Shown here one piece after another: positions 23,303 through 38,300 of a stretch of 64,000 nucleotides of DNA. Each line of letters begins with the position of its first letter. Positions within the stretch are counted from its first letter, which is position 1. A program made the position numbers and the translations under genes. The stretch covers positions 224,501 through 288,500 of the forward strand of contig LSRY02000058.1 of assembly GCA_001643675.2 (NCBI GenBank). The letters run 5' to 3'. This DNA comes from Monocercomonoides exilis (Eukaryota; Preaxostyla; Oxymonadida; Polymastigidae). The notes beneath the pieces are model-generated. The model had not been told where the DNA came from, searched no databases, and saw only the letters and a list, made by a program, of their open reading frames with translations.

Positions 23303-26300
23303 TATCTTCTTCCTCTCCCTCTCCCTCTCCCTCTTCCTCCTCTCCCTCTTCCCTCCCCTTATCCTCACTCCATCTCCATCCCTCCCTCTCTCCTGCCCCT
23401 GTCATCATCCACCCCACCCACCCTTCCTTCACTGTACAGTCACTTCAACACCAAATGCATTCGACCTCACCTTCTCCTTCCACAACACTTCTCTCCTCTG
23501 GCAGATGCATCAGAACTGGCTCTGTTACTTCTTCTTCTTCTCCTTCTTCTCCTTCTTCTCCCATTTCTTCTTCTGCTTTGGGTTTGATTCCTGCTTCTTC
23601 TTCTTCTACTGCTACTGCTACTCATGTTCCAATAGTTTCTTTGATTTCTCCATCTTCTTCCACCTCTTCCTCCTCTTCTTCTTCCTCTTCATCATCATCA
23701 TCTTCTTCTTCTTCTGCTTCTTTTCCTTCTTCCCCCTCACTCACTTCAGTAGCTCCTCTTGTTCTCTCTCCATCCACATCCCCTCCTTCTTCTTTCCTTC
23801 TCTCTTCTCCTCATTCATCATCATACACTTCATCTGATAGGAATACGCATGATCATTCATCAAATACAACTTCTTCTATGTCTTCTTCTTCTTCTTCTTC
23901 TTCTTCGAATTTTTCATCATCATCGCCTTCTTCATCTTCATCTCCTCCTCCCATTTCTTCTTCTTCATCCTCCTCCTCCTGTTCCTCTTCCTCTTCTTCT
24001 TCTAACCCATCTCTTCAATTTCCTCCTCTTAAAACACGTTTGTCTTCTTCTTCTTCTTCTTCTTCTTCTTCTTCTTCTTCTCAACAACAGCAACAACAAT
24101 ATATTCATAATCACAATCAGAATTATAATCAAAATTACAATCTAATTCATAATCATCATCTTCATCTGAATCATCCTCATCCTCTCAATCATCATCTGAA
24201 TCATCATAATCATCATCATCAACGCCATCTGTCACAACAACTGACACATTCTCATCCACATTTACAGCAAGCTGTTAATACTGGAGATTCTATATCATCA
24301 TCATCTTCTTCTTCTCTTCCTTCTTCTTCCCTTTCTCCTCCTCCTCTTTCATCATCATCATCTTCTTCTTCTTCTCCCACATTCATTCAACAGAAGAAGC
24401 ATAAGTCAATGCAGTTACAACCACAGAGTACAATAAGCTTAGAAAGCTATGCCTCAAGAAGAACATTGAGTCTGGGCTGCAATGAAGGAGAAGATGTTGA
24501 TGATGTTGTTCATAATCTAAGCGAAATGACGCATTTGAAGGAAGAAGGTGAAGGAGAAAGAGGAGAAGGTGGACAGGGTGATGGCAAAGAAGAAGAAATT
24601 CAAGAAATAGCATACAAGTCCACTTCTTCCAACTTCCAAAATACCCAATCTTCTCAATTCTCATCTAATCTTCCTTCAAATCTTCCTTCAAATCTTCCCT
24701 CAAATCTCTCTTCAAAGAAAAAACAGCTGTTTGCGCAGAGATCTCATTCAGTTGTGCATCGCCCTCGTATTCTGCCTCTCTTCCAGCTGAAGACACAAAG
24801 CGGAGATTCCGTCACGTCAGTCACGATGGTGCCTCATCAGCAGGGGAAGACAGGAAAGATGGGAAAGAAGGAGAAGAAGGAGAAGAAGGAGAAGAAGGAG
24901 AAGAACGAAAGGAGAGGTGGATATCAATGTTCTCCACAGCAATATCAACAATATCAGCAACAGCCCAATCAAGCATACAACCAATTAACATCTCCTTCTC
25001 CTTCTTCTTTCTCCTCTTCTTTCTCTTCCTCCTCCTCTTCTTCTTCTCCTTCCTCTTCTCATCACATGATCATCCAACGTTCTGCTCCTTCTCTTGTTCC
25101 TCTCGAAATAAACCAAAAACAACACGAAATGAATTCTCAATCATATCTTCAATCATATCTTCAATCGTCTCCTCATCAGAAGATGTATTCAGAATCAAAG
25201 CTGTCTATTGATTTTAGACAACCTCCTACTCCAAGTGAAGGGAAAGAGGGGAAAGAGGGAAGAGAAGGAAGAGAAGGGGAAAGACCTGTGCCACCGCCTC
25301 CACGTGAACAGGAAGAAGAAGAAGAAGAAGAAGAAAGAGATGGAAATGGATTAGAGGAATCCAAGCAGAATAAAATAGCTAATAAGGCTACAACGAATGA
25401 AACAACAAAAGAAATGAATAAAGCAAATGAAATATCAAACGCTAATCAACCGTCATCATCATCATCATCTGTTTCCTCACAACAACAGAATGAAGAAGAA
25501 GAAGAAGAAGAAGAAGAAGAAGAAGAGAATGAAGACATTCATCTGAATCAAAGAGACAATAAATCTCTTGTTTCAGGCACATCCTCACCCAGACAAGGCA
25601 GAAGACACACTTTTTCGTGTTCTGAACTCGACTCCGCGTTCCATCGCTCAATGAAGAATGAGAGAAGACCGAATGAAGAGAATATTAATAATAATAATAA
25701 TAATAACAAGAAAAGAAAAGATGATGATGATGATTATGGTGACGATGACGTTATTGATGATAAAGTGGAAGATACTTTTACTCGTTCGCATTCTTTGACA
25801 ACTTCTTCTTCTTCCTCCTCCTCCTCGTCATCATCATCATCTTCTTCTTCTTCTTCAGACACGCCTTTATCCAACCACCCTTCCTCTCATCCATCTTCCC
25901 TTGCTCCTTCTCCTCTCTCTCCAGATATCTCTCCTTCTGTCTCTTCTTCCATTTCTTCTTCTTCCATTTCTTCTTCTTCTCTATCATCTTCCTCTGTTAC
26001 TGCCTCTTCCTCTTCCTCTCCGATATCCAGTGATCAGATCTCCCTCATCATCCCCACCCCTTCTCCTCCTTCTTACTCTTTTTCTCAATCTACCCAATTC
26101 AATCAACTTAATCAAATTAATCCTCTTAATTCTCATTCTAATTCATCATCCTCCTCTTCCTCTTCTTCTTCTTCTTCTTTCTCCTCTTCTTCTTCCCCTT
26201 CTTCCCCTTATCCTTCTCCTCTCTCTCCCAACAGAACACAATCACTCGCCATCACCCCCATTGCCTCTCATCGATTCCTCACTCACACTCGCTTTTCTCG

Positions 26301-29300
26301 CCGCCGCTCTGAAATTCCGCATCTGGTGGAGAATTCAGAAAACCAAAATTTGAATTCTGGCTCAAGGAATGAAGGTGTGCGGGATAATGATGAAGCATTT
26401 GTGACATATGGTGATGGAGGGAAAGGAAACAGAGGAGGTAATGATACAATAAATTCTTCTTCTTCTTCTTCTAATTTTGTTATAACTCCATCACAACATC
26501 CATCTTCCATTCATATAAACACATCGCTTTCCTCCTTCACCCCCACAACTTATTCAACTGCCCCTCCAATTCACATGGATTACCCTTCTTCTGATAGATC
26601 AGCTGATTACAACTGGAACAGAAGAGTTAACTCGAACTCAAATGCAAATGTTTCCTTCTCCCGCATTGAAAAACCTTCTTTCTCTGTGTCTCCTTCACTC
26701 CACCCACAGCTCAGCTATCCTGGTGCTTCTTCTCTTTCTTCTTCTTCCTTTTCTATTTCTCCTTCTTCCACTCATCTTTCTCCTTCTTCTGTATTCTCCT
26801 CCTCTTCTTCTTCTCATCTTTCTCCCTCTTCCCTCCATCCTCCTCACCTCCCCTTCCATTCAACACTCATATCCAATGACCAGAATTTCCCTTCCCTCTC
26901 CCCTGAATTCTATTTGTCTGTCTGCCCCAATCATGGCGTGGTTGCTGTGATTGCTGTTGATATGGCTAACTTCTCTTTGGCTTCGTCTACTCATTCGTAT
27001 CCTCATCATCTGCTTCCAACTACTCTTAGAGAAATATTCCCTTCTTTGTCGTGCTTGTTCCACAAAGGGGCTGGTAATTCTTCTTCTTCTTCTTCTTCTT
27101 CTCCATCATCATCATCATCTTCTTCTTCTTCTTCTTCTTCCAATAATATATCTTCCTTATTGAATATAACCAATCAATCTTTTCAATCGAATTCATCAGA
27201 TTCTTCTCATCCTTCCATCTCTGCTTTGTTTCCAAATGCAACAAAGGGAAATGAAAGACCTTCTATTTCTGATCTGTTTCCTCATCTTGAACTGACACAG
27301 AAGAAAAACAAAGAGGAGAAGGAGAGAGAAAACAAGAAAGAAGACGAAAATGAATGGTATAACAATATGAAATTGGAAAAAGGCAATGCTGAAGATGATA
27401 GTTCAAGACAAAAACCCAAAATGAAGAAAGAAAAAGAAAAAGGAGAAGAAGAAAAACAACTTATTTACCAATCTGAAGCATCAACTGCTTCAGCACCACA
27501 ACTATCAGATTCACCTCCTCTTCCCTTGAATGAGCAATACAAACACAGATCTTCCAATGGATCAGATGAAATGCCTGTGATAGAGAAACCTATTGCTGAA
27601 TATAACAGCCATTTGCAGGAGCGTTTTGAAGGGAAAAATGAGAATGAGAATGGGAAAGGAAATGCTATTAAAAATGAAGGAAGAGAAGAAAGAGAAATGA
27701 AAAATGAGGAAAATAAATATACAAAATCAAATAATGTTCCATTTGACTCACAAAATATCCAGTCAAATGAATCAGAACGACAAGATAAAATGAACTCTTC
27801 AACAACTTTCCCATCCCAATCTGCAAATGCAATTAATGATGCTTTTGCTAAGCCAAAGGCTGTTATCATGCCATTCTCTTCCTCCTCCCCTTCTTCTTCT
27901 TCTTCCATTACTCCTCCCATCACTCCCACAAAATCCCCAACACCTGCCTCATTTCTGGATGTATGCACAGATGATGAAAGACTCACAGTTGTATCACACG
28001 GCTCTGTCACTTCTTCTTATGCATCTGTTTATTCATCATCTTCTTCCTCTTCCTCTTCCTCTTCCACCTCTTCATCTACTGCATCATCTTCTTCTTCTTC
28101 TTCTTCAGCTTCTTCCTCTTCTTCCTCTGTCAGTGCGGCCTCTCTCATGTCTGAGCACGAAAAGCCTCTTCTTGTTGGACCTTCTCATCACACTCCTATT
28201 ACTAACCGCAACATTGGCAATACTTTCACTTCTTCTTCTTCTTCTTCTTCCACTCCTTCTTCTCATTCTCCTTCTCATTCTCCTTCTCCTTCTCCTTCTC
28301 ACTCTCATTCCCCATCCATTTCTATTCCCTCAAACAACTCTCCAATCAACTCCTTGTGGAAGCCTCTTGTTCTGAGTGAAGAAGCATCGTTTGCCTCGCA
28401 GTCGATTGCCAGTGGGAAGACAGTAACATTCTTGTCAGATGTGTCCTATCAGTCAAGCAGCAATGAAAGTTATGCAAATTGCAATGGAAGCGATAATAAT
28501 AATAATAATAGTAATAGTAATAACAGAAGCAACAAATCTTATCCAAATGATCCTTCTCCAGTGCATATTCATCAACATTCGATTACTTCTCCTCCATCTT
28601 CTCCATCTTCTCCTGCCCCTCCTTCATCGCCTTCTCCACTTGAAGTTACGAAGCATTCACAGCCATTGCAACAACCACACATTCAGTTTGTTCCCTCTCG
28701 TATGAGCAGTCTATTAGATGAAAATGAAGCAGATACTGATGATAGATTGAATTCAATGGGTGTCACTAACAGTAGAGAAGTCAATGATAGTAGTAATCGT
28801 AATAGAAGTAATAACAACAGTAATATCAATGACAGCCCTGTTAGCATTCACATTCTTCCAGAGTGCACAGAACATGATGAGCCTCAGTTCATCCCGTCTC
28901 CTGTGATGGATGAGAAGAGAATTCAATCGCCTACTCCATCACGCATTCAATCAGCACATCTGGATAATCAGCAGGTGTCGATGGAGCTGGCACCATTTGT
29001 GGGGGATGAGGAAGGGAATGAGGTTAATATTGAAGACTCATATGCACATCAAAGAAAAGGGAGTGAACAAGGGTATAATCGGCAAGGGAATAAGCAACAA
29101 GTTCATTCACCAGAAAGCAATAAAATGCTGCTTCTGTCTGAAAACTCTTCTATTTCTCCAACTTCAGAGAAAGAGTATGTTCCCATTGTAGTTGTGCCAA
29201 CACTCCCTGCTGACAGCCAAACCTCTTTTCCTTCAAAATCTGTATCAACAACACAAACTTCTTTTACACAGGCAAAGAGAAATCAGAAGGAAGAAAACAC

Positions 29301-32300
29301 AAACAGAGAATTGAGTAAATCACAGAGCCTGATAAAAACCGATGAAATGGCACATTCATTGAATCAGAATGCAAACAATCAAAATTCCACTTCAAATGGA
29401 GCAGAGATGCAGACAACACACAGAGTGAAGTTTGCAGTGGAAGTGGAGACATATGAGAGGGGAAGGAAAGAAGGGCAGAATGGCACGAGAAGCGGAGGGA
29501 GTGTGAGTCCATTTGCTTCGTTGCATCGCCATCGACAGCACAGCCAGACAAGACAAAAGCAAACAAATGGCATTGTCAATGCAAATACAAGTACAAATGC
29601 AAATGTGAATGTGAATGAAAATATCTCTTTGCCTTCTTCCGATGCAACTGTTGCATCAACAGAAGTGTTCACTCCATTTTTGCCAGCTGCATCATCAACT
29701 GTCCATATGCAGCAGTTGAATGATGCTTCACTTTCAACAGGGAAGCCATCAAATACAACGCAATTTGGTGAATTGGGATTATCACAGCAATCAATTACAG
29801 AACCACTGACTCGGACGCAACCACAGTTTGCATTCGATTCCTTGCAGTCAACTTCAAATTTATCTCAAAAATTGAGTGACGCAACAATACACACGCCAAC
29901 ACATTCAACATCACCTGTCGTTGGAAATCCTGTCTCCACACCAGATGTTGAGCATCCACAAACGCTCCCTCTTTCATTATGCACAGATTCTCCTGTTGTT
30001 AATGCTCATAGTTCTATTAATCAACCGTCTTCTTCTTCTTCTTCCCCTTCAGTAGCCTCAGCTCCTGTGCACATGATCCATTCACAGCCAAGCAATCAGC
30101 TAACTCTGCCTCTTTCATCATCATCTCTATCGCCTTCCAACTCCACCAACAATTCACCCAATCACTCAGAACACCAAAGCCAGCCACACTCAACCATCCA
30201 ACCTCTGTCTCATTACTCCTCTCCCTTTGTCGCTACTGCCACACCTGCCACAAACACCCCCATTGCCACCACCCCGTCCTCACCCCGCACTGTCCAGTCA
30301 CCTTATTTGCTCAGCACGGCATCCACTCAGAGAGAATTCTTGATCATTGGCCCATCAGCAACACCCAAGCATCGTCTATTGCTCAACAATTCAGAGGAGA
30401 AGATCAACAGCAATAATAATAGAAGCATCAGTGGTGGTAGTGGTATTAATATCAGTAGCCAGTCTTTTGCTCCATTGACTGCAGATTCCAGTGCTTCTTC
30501 TGCTCTTTCGTTGCGTTCTCCGCTTTCGTCGAGGTCTGAGTTGTATTCTCCATCTGCTGACTCTGTTCTCTCTAGCAACTCTCCTCTGCCTCTGATGAAT
30601 GCTTCATCATCTTCATCTTCTTCAACACCTTCTTCAACACCTTCGTCAACTTCTTCTTCTTCCTCTTCTGTCATTTTATCCTCTCCCTCGTCATCATCAT
30701 CATCTTCTTCTTCTTCTTCATTACTCTCTGTTTCTCTCTCAAGCACAACAACAGCATCAACTGAACTGATTGACTCAGAGCAACCAATGCCTCCTCCTCT
30801 GCTCCTTTCACCTGTTGATCAGTTACGCTCTGTTGATTCAAGGCAGTTCTCTTCTTCTGCTTCACTTTCAACACCTTCTTCTCCTTCGAACAAGAAAGAT
30901 GACACAACACACTCAATCTCATCTAATTCAAGTTGCCATTCACCTCCATTGATGATTGGCATGCCAGTTAATGATGGTGAATATCCACACAGAGAAATAA
31001 TTACTTCATCATCTTCTTCTGATTCAACTGAACATCATAACAATGCGAATGGAATAAACAACAGAAATAACAGCAACATTGAGGAAAAACAATGTATTGC
31101 AATTGGCATTGGTAATAACAATAGTAACAACAACGACAACAGCAATATCACTGAAGTTATTGACTCTCATAATTCTCCCTCTCCTCTTTCATCATCTGCT
31201 CCTTCGTCATCTTTGGCCTCACTCGCCAGAAGATCCTCTTCATTTGACAGTTTCTCTTCCTCTCTCCATCAGCAGAACCGAAACAATACTCATTCAACAG
31301 AGTCAATAACTTCCTCTTCCTCTTCCTCATCTTCTTCTCCTCCTTCTCCTCCTTCCTCTCAAAATAGCTCTCCAGCCACCAAGTCGTGGGATGCGGATGT
31401 TTCTCCCCTGCAATCTCCTGTTGGAAGAGAAAAATCTCCTTCTTCAACTGTCACATCCTCTTCTTCTTCTGCAAGTTCAACAAATAATTCATCTTCTTTT
31501 GAATCATCCTCATTACCAACTTCAACATCTTCTTCTGGCTCTTCTTCTTCTTCCACATCTTCCTCTTCCTCTTCCTCTTCCTCCCCTCCCCCCTTCCGTT
31601 TCCTCCACCCACTCCCCTTCGAATACACGACTTCCCTCCACCCTCTCTTCCCCCTCATCCCAATCATTGAGTTCCCCACCAACATCCAACTGAATGCGCA
31701 CAGACACACTCACCCATGCTGCACCAGCTGCCACTTGAAGCTCCACATCATCAGAGCACCCCCAGGCACTTCTCTGATGGGCATGCTGAAGAAAGCACAG
31801 AAGGCATTGCAGCAGAAGATGGCAGATTCAGGCGAGATGACTGAGGAAATGATGATGCAGATGGGGTTGATGGCAAAGAGTGGAAGAGAAGGAGAAGGAG
31901 AAGGGAAGTTTTGGAACAATAAGAAGAAGTTGGATGCGGTTGTTGAGCAGAATAGTGGAAGTGAAGGAGGAGAAGGAGAAGAAAGTGGAAGAAGAAGAAG
32001 AGCAGGAGGAGAACAAGAAGAAGAGAGCATTCATAACAGAAGCAATAGCTACAACAATAACAGTAACAACAACAATAGAACATCGATGATGGTGCCAATG
32101 CCACTGACAGAGCAGCATTTGCCTTCATTCAACAAGAATATGAATGGAACAGACACAAAAATGAGTGAAAGTGGAAAAGTTGTTCAACCAGTTGGCTTTC
32201 AACAAGAGGACAAGGGATTTTTCAATGAAAATAGCATCAACAACAGTAGTTGTGGTAATTGTGTGTTTGTTCCACAAGAGATGGAGTTGAGGCCAGCAAG

Positions 32301-35300
32301 AAAGAGGAAGATGAGAATGACACAAAACAACAACAACAACAACAATGGTGAGGGAATGGAAAGACATCACAAGAGATCAAAGACTCATTCATCCAAATGG
32401 AAGAAAGAAGGAGAAAATGTTTTGTTATTATCATCATCATCTGTGGCAGAAACAGAAGCAGTGAGTGAAAGAAGTGCTATTTCAACTGTTTCATCACAGC
32501 CGATGTTGACTTCAACAGCAATCTCTTCTTCTCTTCCTTCTTCTTCTATTTCATCATCATCTTCTTCTTCTTCTTCTTGTTCTTCTGATATTACTACCAG
32601 TGATTCTGAGCACTTGCCAATAAGTGAGTCTCTTTCAGTAGACAAAGCAAATTCTGTCTTCAAAGTCACTTTTACAAATACAAATGCAAACACTTCTTCA
32701 TTAAATGCACAACAAATGAAGCAAATGCAGCAATATCAGCAATATCAACAGATTCAACAACAACAACAAATATCACCTCCTCATCATCATCACCATTCCA
32801 TCAGCCAGATAAGCCCATCCAACCAACAGCACTCAAAAAAGAGCCATCGCCGCTCCGTCTCCAAAATATCCCAAGCCGAAGCACAAATTTCTGTTCCTCT
32901 GCCTTCCTCTCTCTCTGGACGCTATCTTTCACCTGATTCTGTTGTGTCTTCTTCCATCTCCCCTGCTCCTTATGTTCCTATTCAACAGCTTACCTCTTCT
33001 GCCTCTGCTTCTTCTCTCTATGCCTCTTGTCCCTCGTCAAATGCCACTTTCTCTGCTTCCATGTCTCCAAGCTCTGTTCACTTGCCTCACAGCCTGAGAA
33101 TACAGAATGAGCATATGAATGTGGATATGGATGTGGATAAAGATATGAATGCACATAGAAGTGAGAAAGAGAAAGAGAATGAGGGTGAGGTTAAATATGG
33201 CAATGAAAATGAAAATGAAGGAGAAAGAGAACAAGAACAAGAACAAGTACATCAGTCCTACAGCCAACACTTCCACGCTCACAGCCACACACCTTCGTAT
33301 TCTCAATCTCGATCTCAATCTCATTCACACTCAACTGCCTATCCCAATATCTATCCTCATTCACATACTCATTCTCGCAATCATTCCCACTCTCGTTCTC
33401 ATACTCACTCACACACTCATTCTCATTCACATTCACATTCTCACTCACATTCTCATAGTCATCACAGCAGCCAGAGTTCTAATAGAACTTCTCCTTATTC
33501 CCCAATGGCTGATGAATTTATGAGACGCTCTGATATTCCAAGCACAACTCAGCCAATTATCACTTCTATGCCATTTCCTCCTTTCTCTTCTTCTTCTCCT
33601 TCCTCTTCCTCCTCCTGTACTCCTCGTTCATCCCTCATCTCTTCCTCTCCTTTGTCTCTCTCTCTCTTCACTCCAAATAGAATGCCCACACCAAACTTGC
33701 ATATCTCCCCTACAATCAAACCGTTGGGCCATTCTCACACATTCACCCACCCTCACATCCACTCACATACACACCCTCACTCTGCTAAATGCCTCCAGCC
33801 TTCTTCTTATTCTGTTGCGACTGCTTCAAATCCTTCTTCTTTGCCTTCATCTTCCTCTTCCTCTTCTTCTCCCTCTTCTTCTTGCTTTTCTCATTTTATT
33901 CCTTGTTGTCTTGTTCCAACTTCTCCAACACAGATTCCAATTGACTCAACTGCTGACTTCTTTTCTTCAAGAGAAAGTGTTGACACAAAGAAACCTTCCT
34001 CTTCCTCTTCTTCTTCTTCAAATTCTTCGTCAAATTCTTCTTCTTCAATTGAAAATAATGTTTCATCAGCAAAGATTAAGAAGGATAGTGCGAGTGAACC
34101 AGTTCTGAAGCCGATGAAATCTGTCAATTGTTTAGCACAAATAGACGAAAAGAATGAACAATTAGAATTATCCAGTGATAAGCATACGCACGAGAAGATT
34201 GAAGGGAAATCTATTGCTTCAAATACTGTTACTAATGACGTTGCATCTTCAACTACTTCTTCTTCTCCTTCTCCTCAAACAAACTCTATTCCATTGCAAC
34301 AGCCATCATCATTATATCCACAGCATTTTGTTTCATCGTCCTCCTCTTCCTCTTCCTCTCTTTCTGTTTCTGATGAGCATGACATCACATACTCACCCAG
34401 CGCCAGCCATTCAACTCTTTCTCCTCCTTCTTCTCCTCTAACATCATCTTCCTCTTCTTCTGCTTCTTCTGCTTCTTCTATTTCCAATGCAGATGCTGAT
34501 TCTTCGTTGATTACTTCTTCACAGCCCTCAACTCCTTCCCCTTCACCTTCCTCTCCTTCCCTTTCTTCTTCCTCTCCTCCTTCATCTCCTCATAATCTTC
34601 ATCATCATCATCATTCAATGAAAGACACAGTTGATTCTTCTCCTCTTCTCAAAGCAATAGAAGGTACACCCCATTCTGAGTCTGCTGCATCCATCACCTC
34701 AAATGTCACATCTTCTTCCTCTTCTTCTTCTCATTCTCATTCTTCTGTTACTTCTTCTGCTGCTGCTTCTGCTTCCACTTCTTTGTCTTCATCTCAAAGT
34801 CAACAGCCAATAATAATTCTTCCATCACAACCACAACAACAAAACAGTCAACAGCATAATCCCCAACAGATATCCACTCATGATGCAACTTATCATTCGA
34901 ATTCTCTTCCCAATGAGAATGAAGCTCAAACCGAACAAATTGGTACTCTGTTTCCTCCAGCCAGACTTCAGGACTTTATCAAAACAAAAGCAGAATTTGA
35001 TGCTCAATCAAAAGACAATCACGATTTGCAAAAGGAAAGCATTCAAATGAACGATAAAGATGATGGATTATCTGCTGTTCATGATGAAGGGAAACCAACA
35101 GAATTGTTTGATCATCTTATCTCAACTGAACAATGGAAGGTTAACAACATCGCACAAAATATTCAAAATCTGTCTCAAACTAATCATTCTTCCAAAGAAG
35201 GCGACACTCAAGCACAAACACAAGCACAAACTTCTTCATTCACCAATAACAGCACAACTCAATCTCAATCACAGCATCCATCTTCAATTGTGGATGGTAC

Positions 35301-38300
35301 CTTTATTCAGATCTCTCAGCCAATCATTCGTTCTGAGTCTTCGCCTGCCATCTCTTCCTCTCAGAACGCTTCCCCTTCACGGCAGCACCAAATTTCTGCT
35401 GCTACTGCTTCTGCTGCTTCTTCAACTTTGCCAGCACATCCAAGTGAAGGGCAGGGTAATAACAATAACGGACAACTTGCTTCACCTATTACAGTGTCAA
35501 ATACGTCATCTTCTTTAACATCATCTTCTTCTTCCTCTTCTTCCTCCTCCTCTTTCTCTCTCTCCTCCTCAACATCTGCGCTTCCTGAAGATATTGTGAA
35601 GCTTGCCTCTTCCATCTCCCGTTCATCCTCAGCAGGTGCGCTGGTCTCTCAGAATCACTCGCCAAACTCTGCTTCAAATGCCAATGATTTCATCTTCAGA
35701 CAGGACTCAGACACAAACATGCCTCAAATGAAGGAGAAGGGCAAGGATGGAAATGGAATCATGGAAGAAGGGGAAGATAAAGGAAAGACACATGCTGTTC
35801 ATGTTGTTGATAATGTGAAGGAACAATATGATAATTCATCATCTTCAACTTCTTCGCTTATTGTAACAACGGTAACATCTTCTTCTTCCTCTTCTTCATC
35901 TTCTCTTCAGCCCCGTTCTGAGAGCTACCAAGATGTCCTGCGTGCCCCACAGCCACCAGAACTGTATGTCCTTCCTTCTTCTTCCAACTACCCCTCTCTC
36001 GAACACTCTGACGAAGACGAATCGCTTCCTTCTGCTGACACATTCAGTTCCGCTCCTGTTGCTTTTATCTCTCGTTCTTTGCCTGTTGAGCCCATCCCTC
36101 TCTCTCCTGTACAGGCAGTGTCACACAACACCTGCCAGGGCTCACCTTCACAGGCACAGAATGATCCTTTATCTTTCATCCAGCCACAGTCTGTGCAGTC
36201 ATTTGCTCCTTCACCAACGACTACTCCTCCTGTTTCAATGCGTCAGTTGGTTGTTTCTTCTTCTTCCTCCTCCTCCTCATCTCTTTCGCCTTCGTTGCAT
36301 TATCAGCAGAGTATTGTTGATGGTTCCTTACCAACATCATCTTCTTCTAATTCTTCCTCTTCATCTTCCCCTCCTTTACTTAACCCACAAGCATACCCAT
36401 CACAGCCATCTGTTCAATACCACCACTCAACATCTGCCTTTCCCTTGGCCTCTGATGCGAATGAATCAAGAAAAGCTCAAAATTCAATCTTCATTGTGCT
36501 TCCACAAACAGCTGATAACAACACAGTTACAGACAGATCAGTCAAGACGATTTTAACTCCCACTGGACTTGCACCAAGTGCCTCAACCACACCTCTTTCG
36601 CAGTCTCTCTCTCAATCTCAATCACCAATATCATCTGAGTCATCCGCTAAACAGACTAACAGTGTTGTGAGTGTGGTGAGTGTTGCAAGTGTTGCCAGTG
36701 TCACAAGTGTTGTGAGTGAGGCAGCATCAGCCGAGTATCAAAGAGACTCCTCTCAAAACAGTGCAGAACGGCTGGCTTTTCAGCCACTGACAATTCCTGA
36801 GTCACTCCCAATGGATGCACAGAGAGACCAAGTGGAAGCAATTACTGTGCAGAGTGTGAATGTGAGTGGGAATGGGAATGGATGTGGAAGCAGCAATGGA
36901 ACTGGTGGTTTAAATGCAAGTGACTTAGATGAAATAGCTTCATCTCCGTTTTCACCTGTGGTTGCTCCTTCAAATCCTACGCAAACCGTATCAAGTTCAT
37001 CATCCACTTCTTCTTCTTCTGCTTCTTCTTCCTCCTCTTTGCCATCTTCGTCATCAATATCAGTCTCATCAACAACAATAACCACAACAAAGATGATATC
37101 AGTAAGCTCACCTGATGTGGTTATGGTGGTTCCTCAGCATTCTGTGGAATCTGTTCCATTGTCTTTTACCCCTTCGTCATCACCATCACTTTCACCAACT
37201 CCTTCTCCTTCTCTTTCTGTCAGCTCCTCTTCTCCACACCCAATGTCCCCTCCTCCTTCTCTCTTTGCCTCTTCCGCCCTTCCTCATTACGAAGACAAGC
37301 GAGATATTGAAACAACACCAGTGAAAATGAATGAGAGACACAGTATTTTTGATTCAAAGGAATTGTCAGATGAATTGACACTCAAAATCCACGCACCCAC
37401 CACTCGCTTTCCTGGCATGCCCTGCCAATTAGACACACAAATAAGCATTCTCCCTTCCTCTCAGAGCACATCTGATTCCATCCAGTCTTCATCCCCTTCT
37501 TCCCGCAATGCTGTTCTGTATCCTGTGAGAGAGGCATCTGTCCCTGTCACCCCTACAGTCAAATCCACACGCTCTTCCTCTCCTCTTTCCTCAGACTTGG
37601 CCAGCACTCCTGTCTCAAGCGAGCCAAACACTCCTTCCTCATTCAGAGAGGCACCGCTGATTGTGGTGTCGTCGGTAGCTGCTTTGCAATCATATGGCGG
37701 AGATTCATTGAAGAGCAACTCGTTGAAAATGGATTCTTTGAAGAGGAACAGTCTTGCAACGAATGCTGTCTCTCAACAAGGGGTGAAAACTGAAGGAGTT
37801 ATTGAGCATCGAAGGAAAGGATCAAAATCTCATTCGCACAATGAAGGAGAATCTGATGAATGTTCTAATGCTGTGAGGGGAGAAAATGTCGATGGTGAAA
37901 GAGATTCGGATGCAGATGTAGGTGGTGGTGGCGATGACGATGATGATGACAGCATCCATGTTCACTCACATCACAACAGTGATGGCATTCCATTAATGAT
38001 GTATTCAGTCTCCAAGCTCAACCTCATCCCTTCCCAATCAGCTGCGCTGGATGATGAAAAGGATGATGAAAGTGAGGCTGAAAGAGAAAGAGAAAATGGA
38101 GGAGAAAGCAGTTGCAGAAGTGACAAAGAGCAAGCTCGCTCCACTTCTCCATCTCAAATGCACCACTCAACTACGAATCAACAGAGAGCTTCGTCTGTAC
38201 ATGAATACGACGATGCACATAATGACTATAACAACAGTGAAAGAACACTTTCTCCTCCTCCCCAGCAGCAAGAAATGCACTCAGTTGAGTTCAAACCTCA

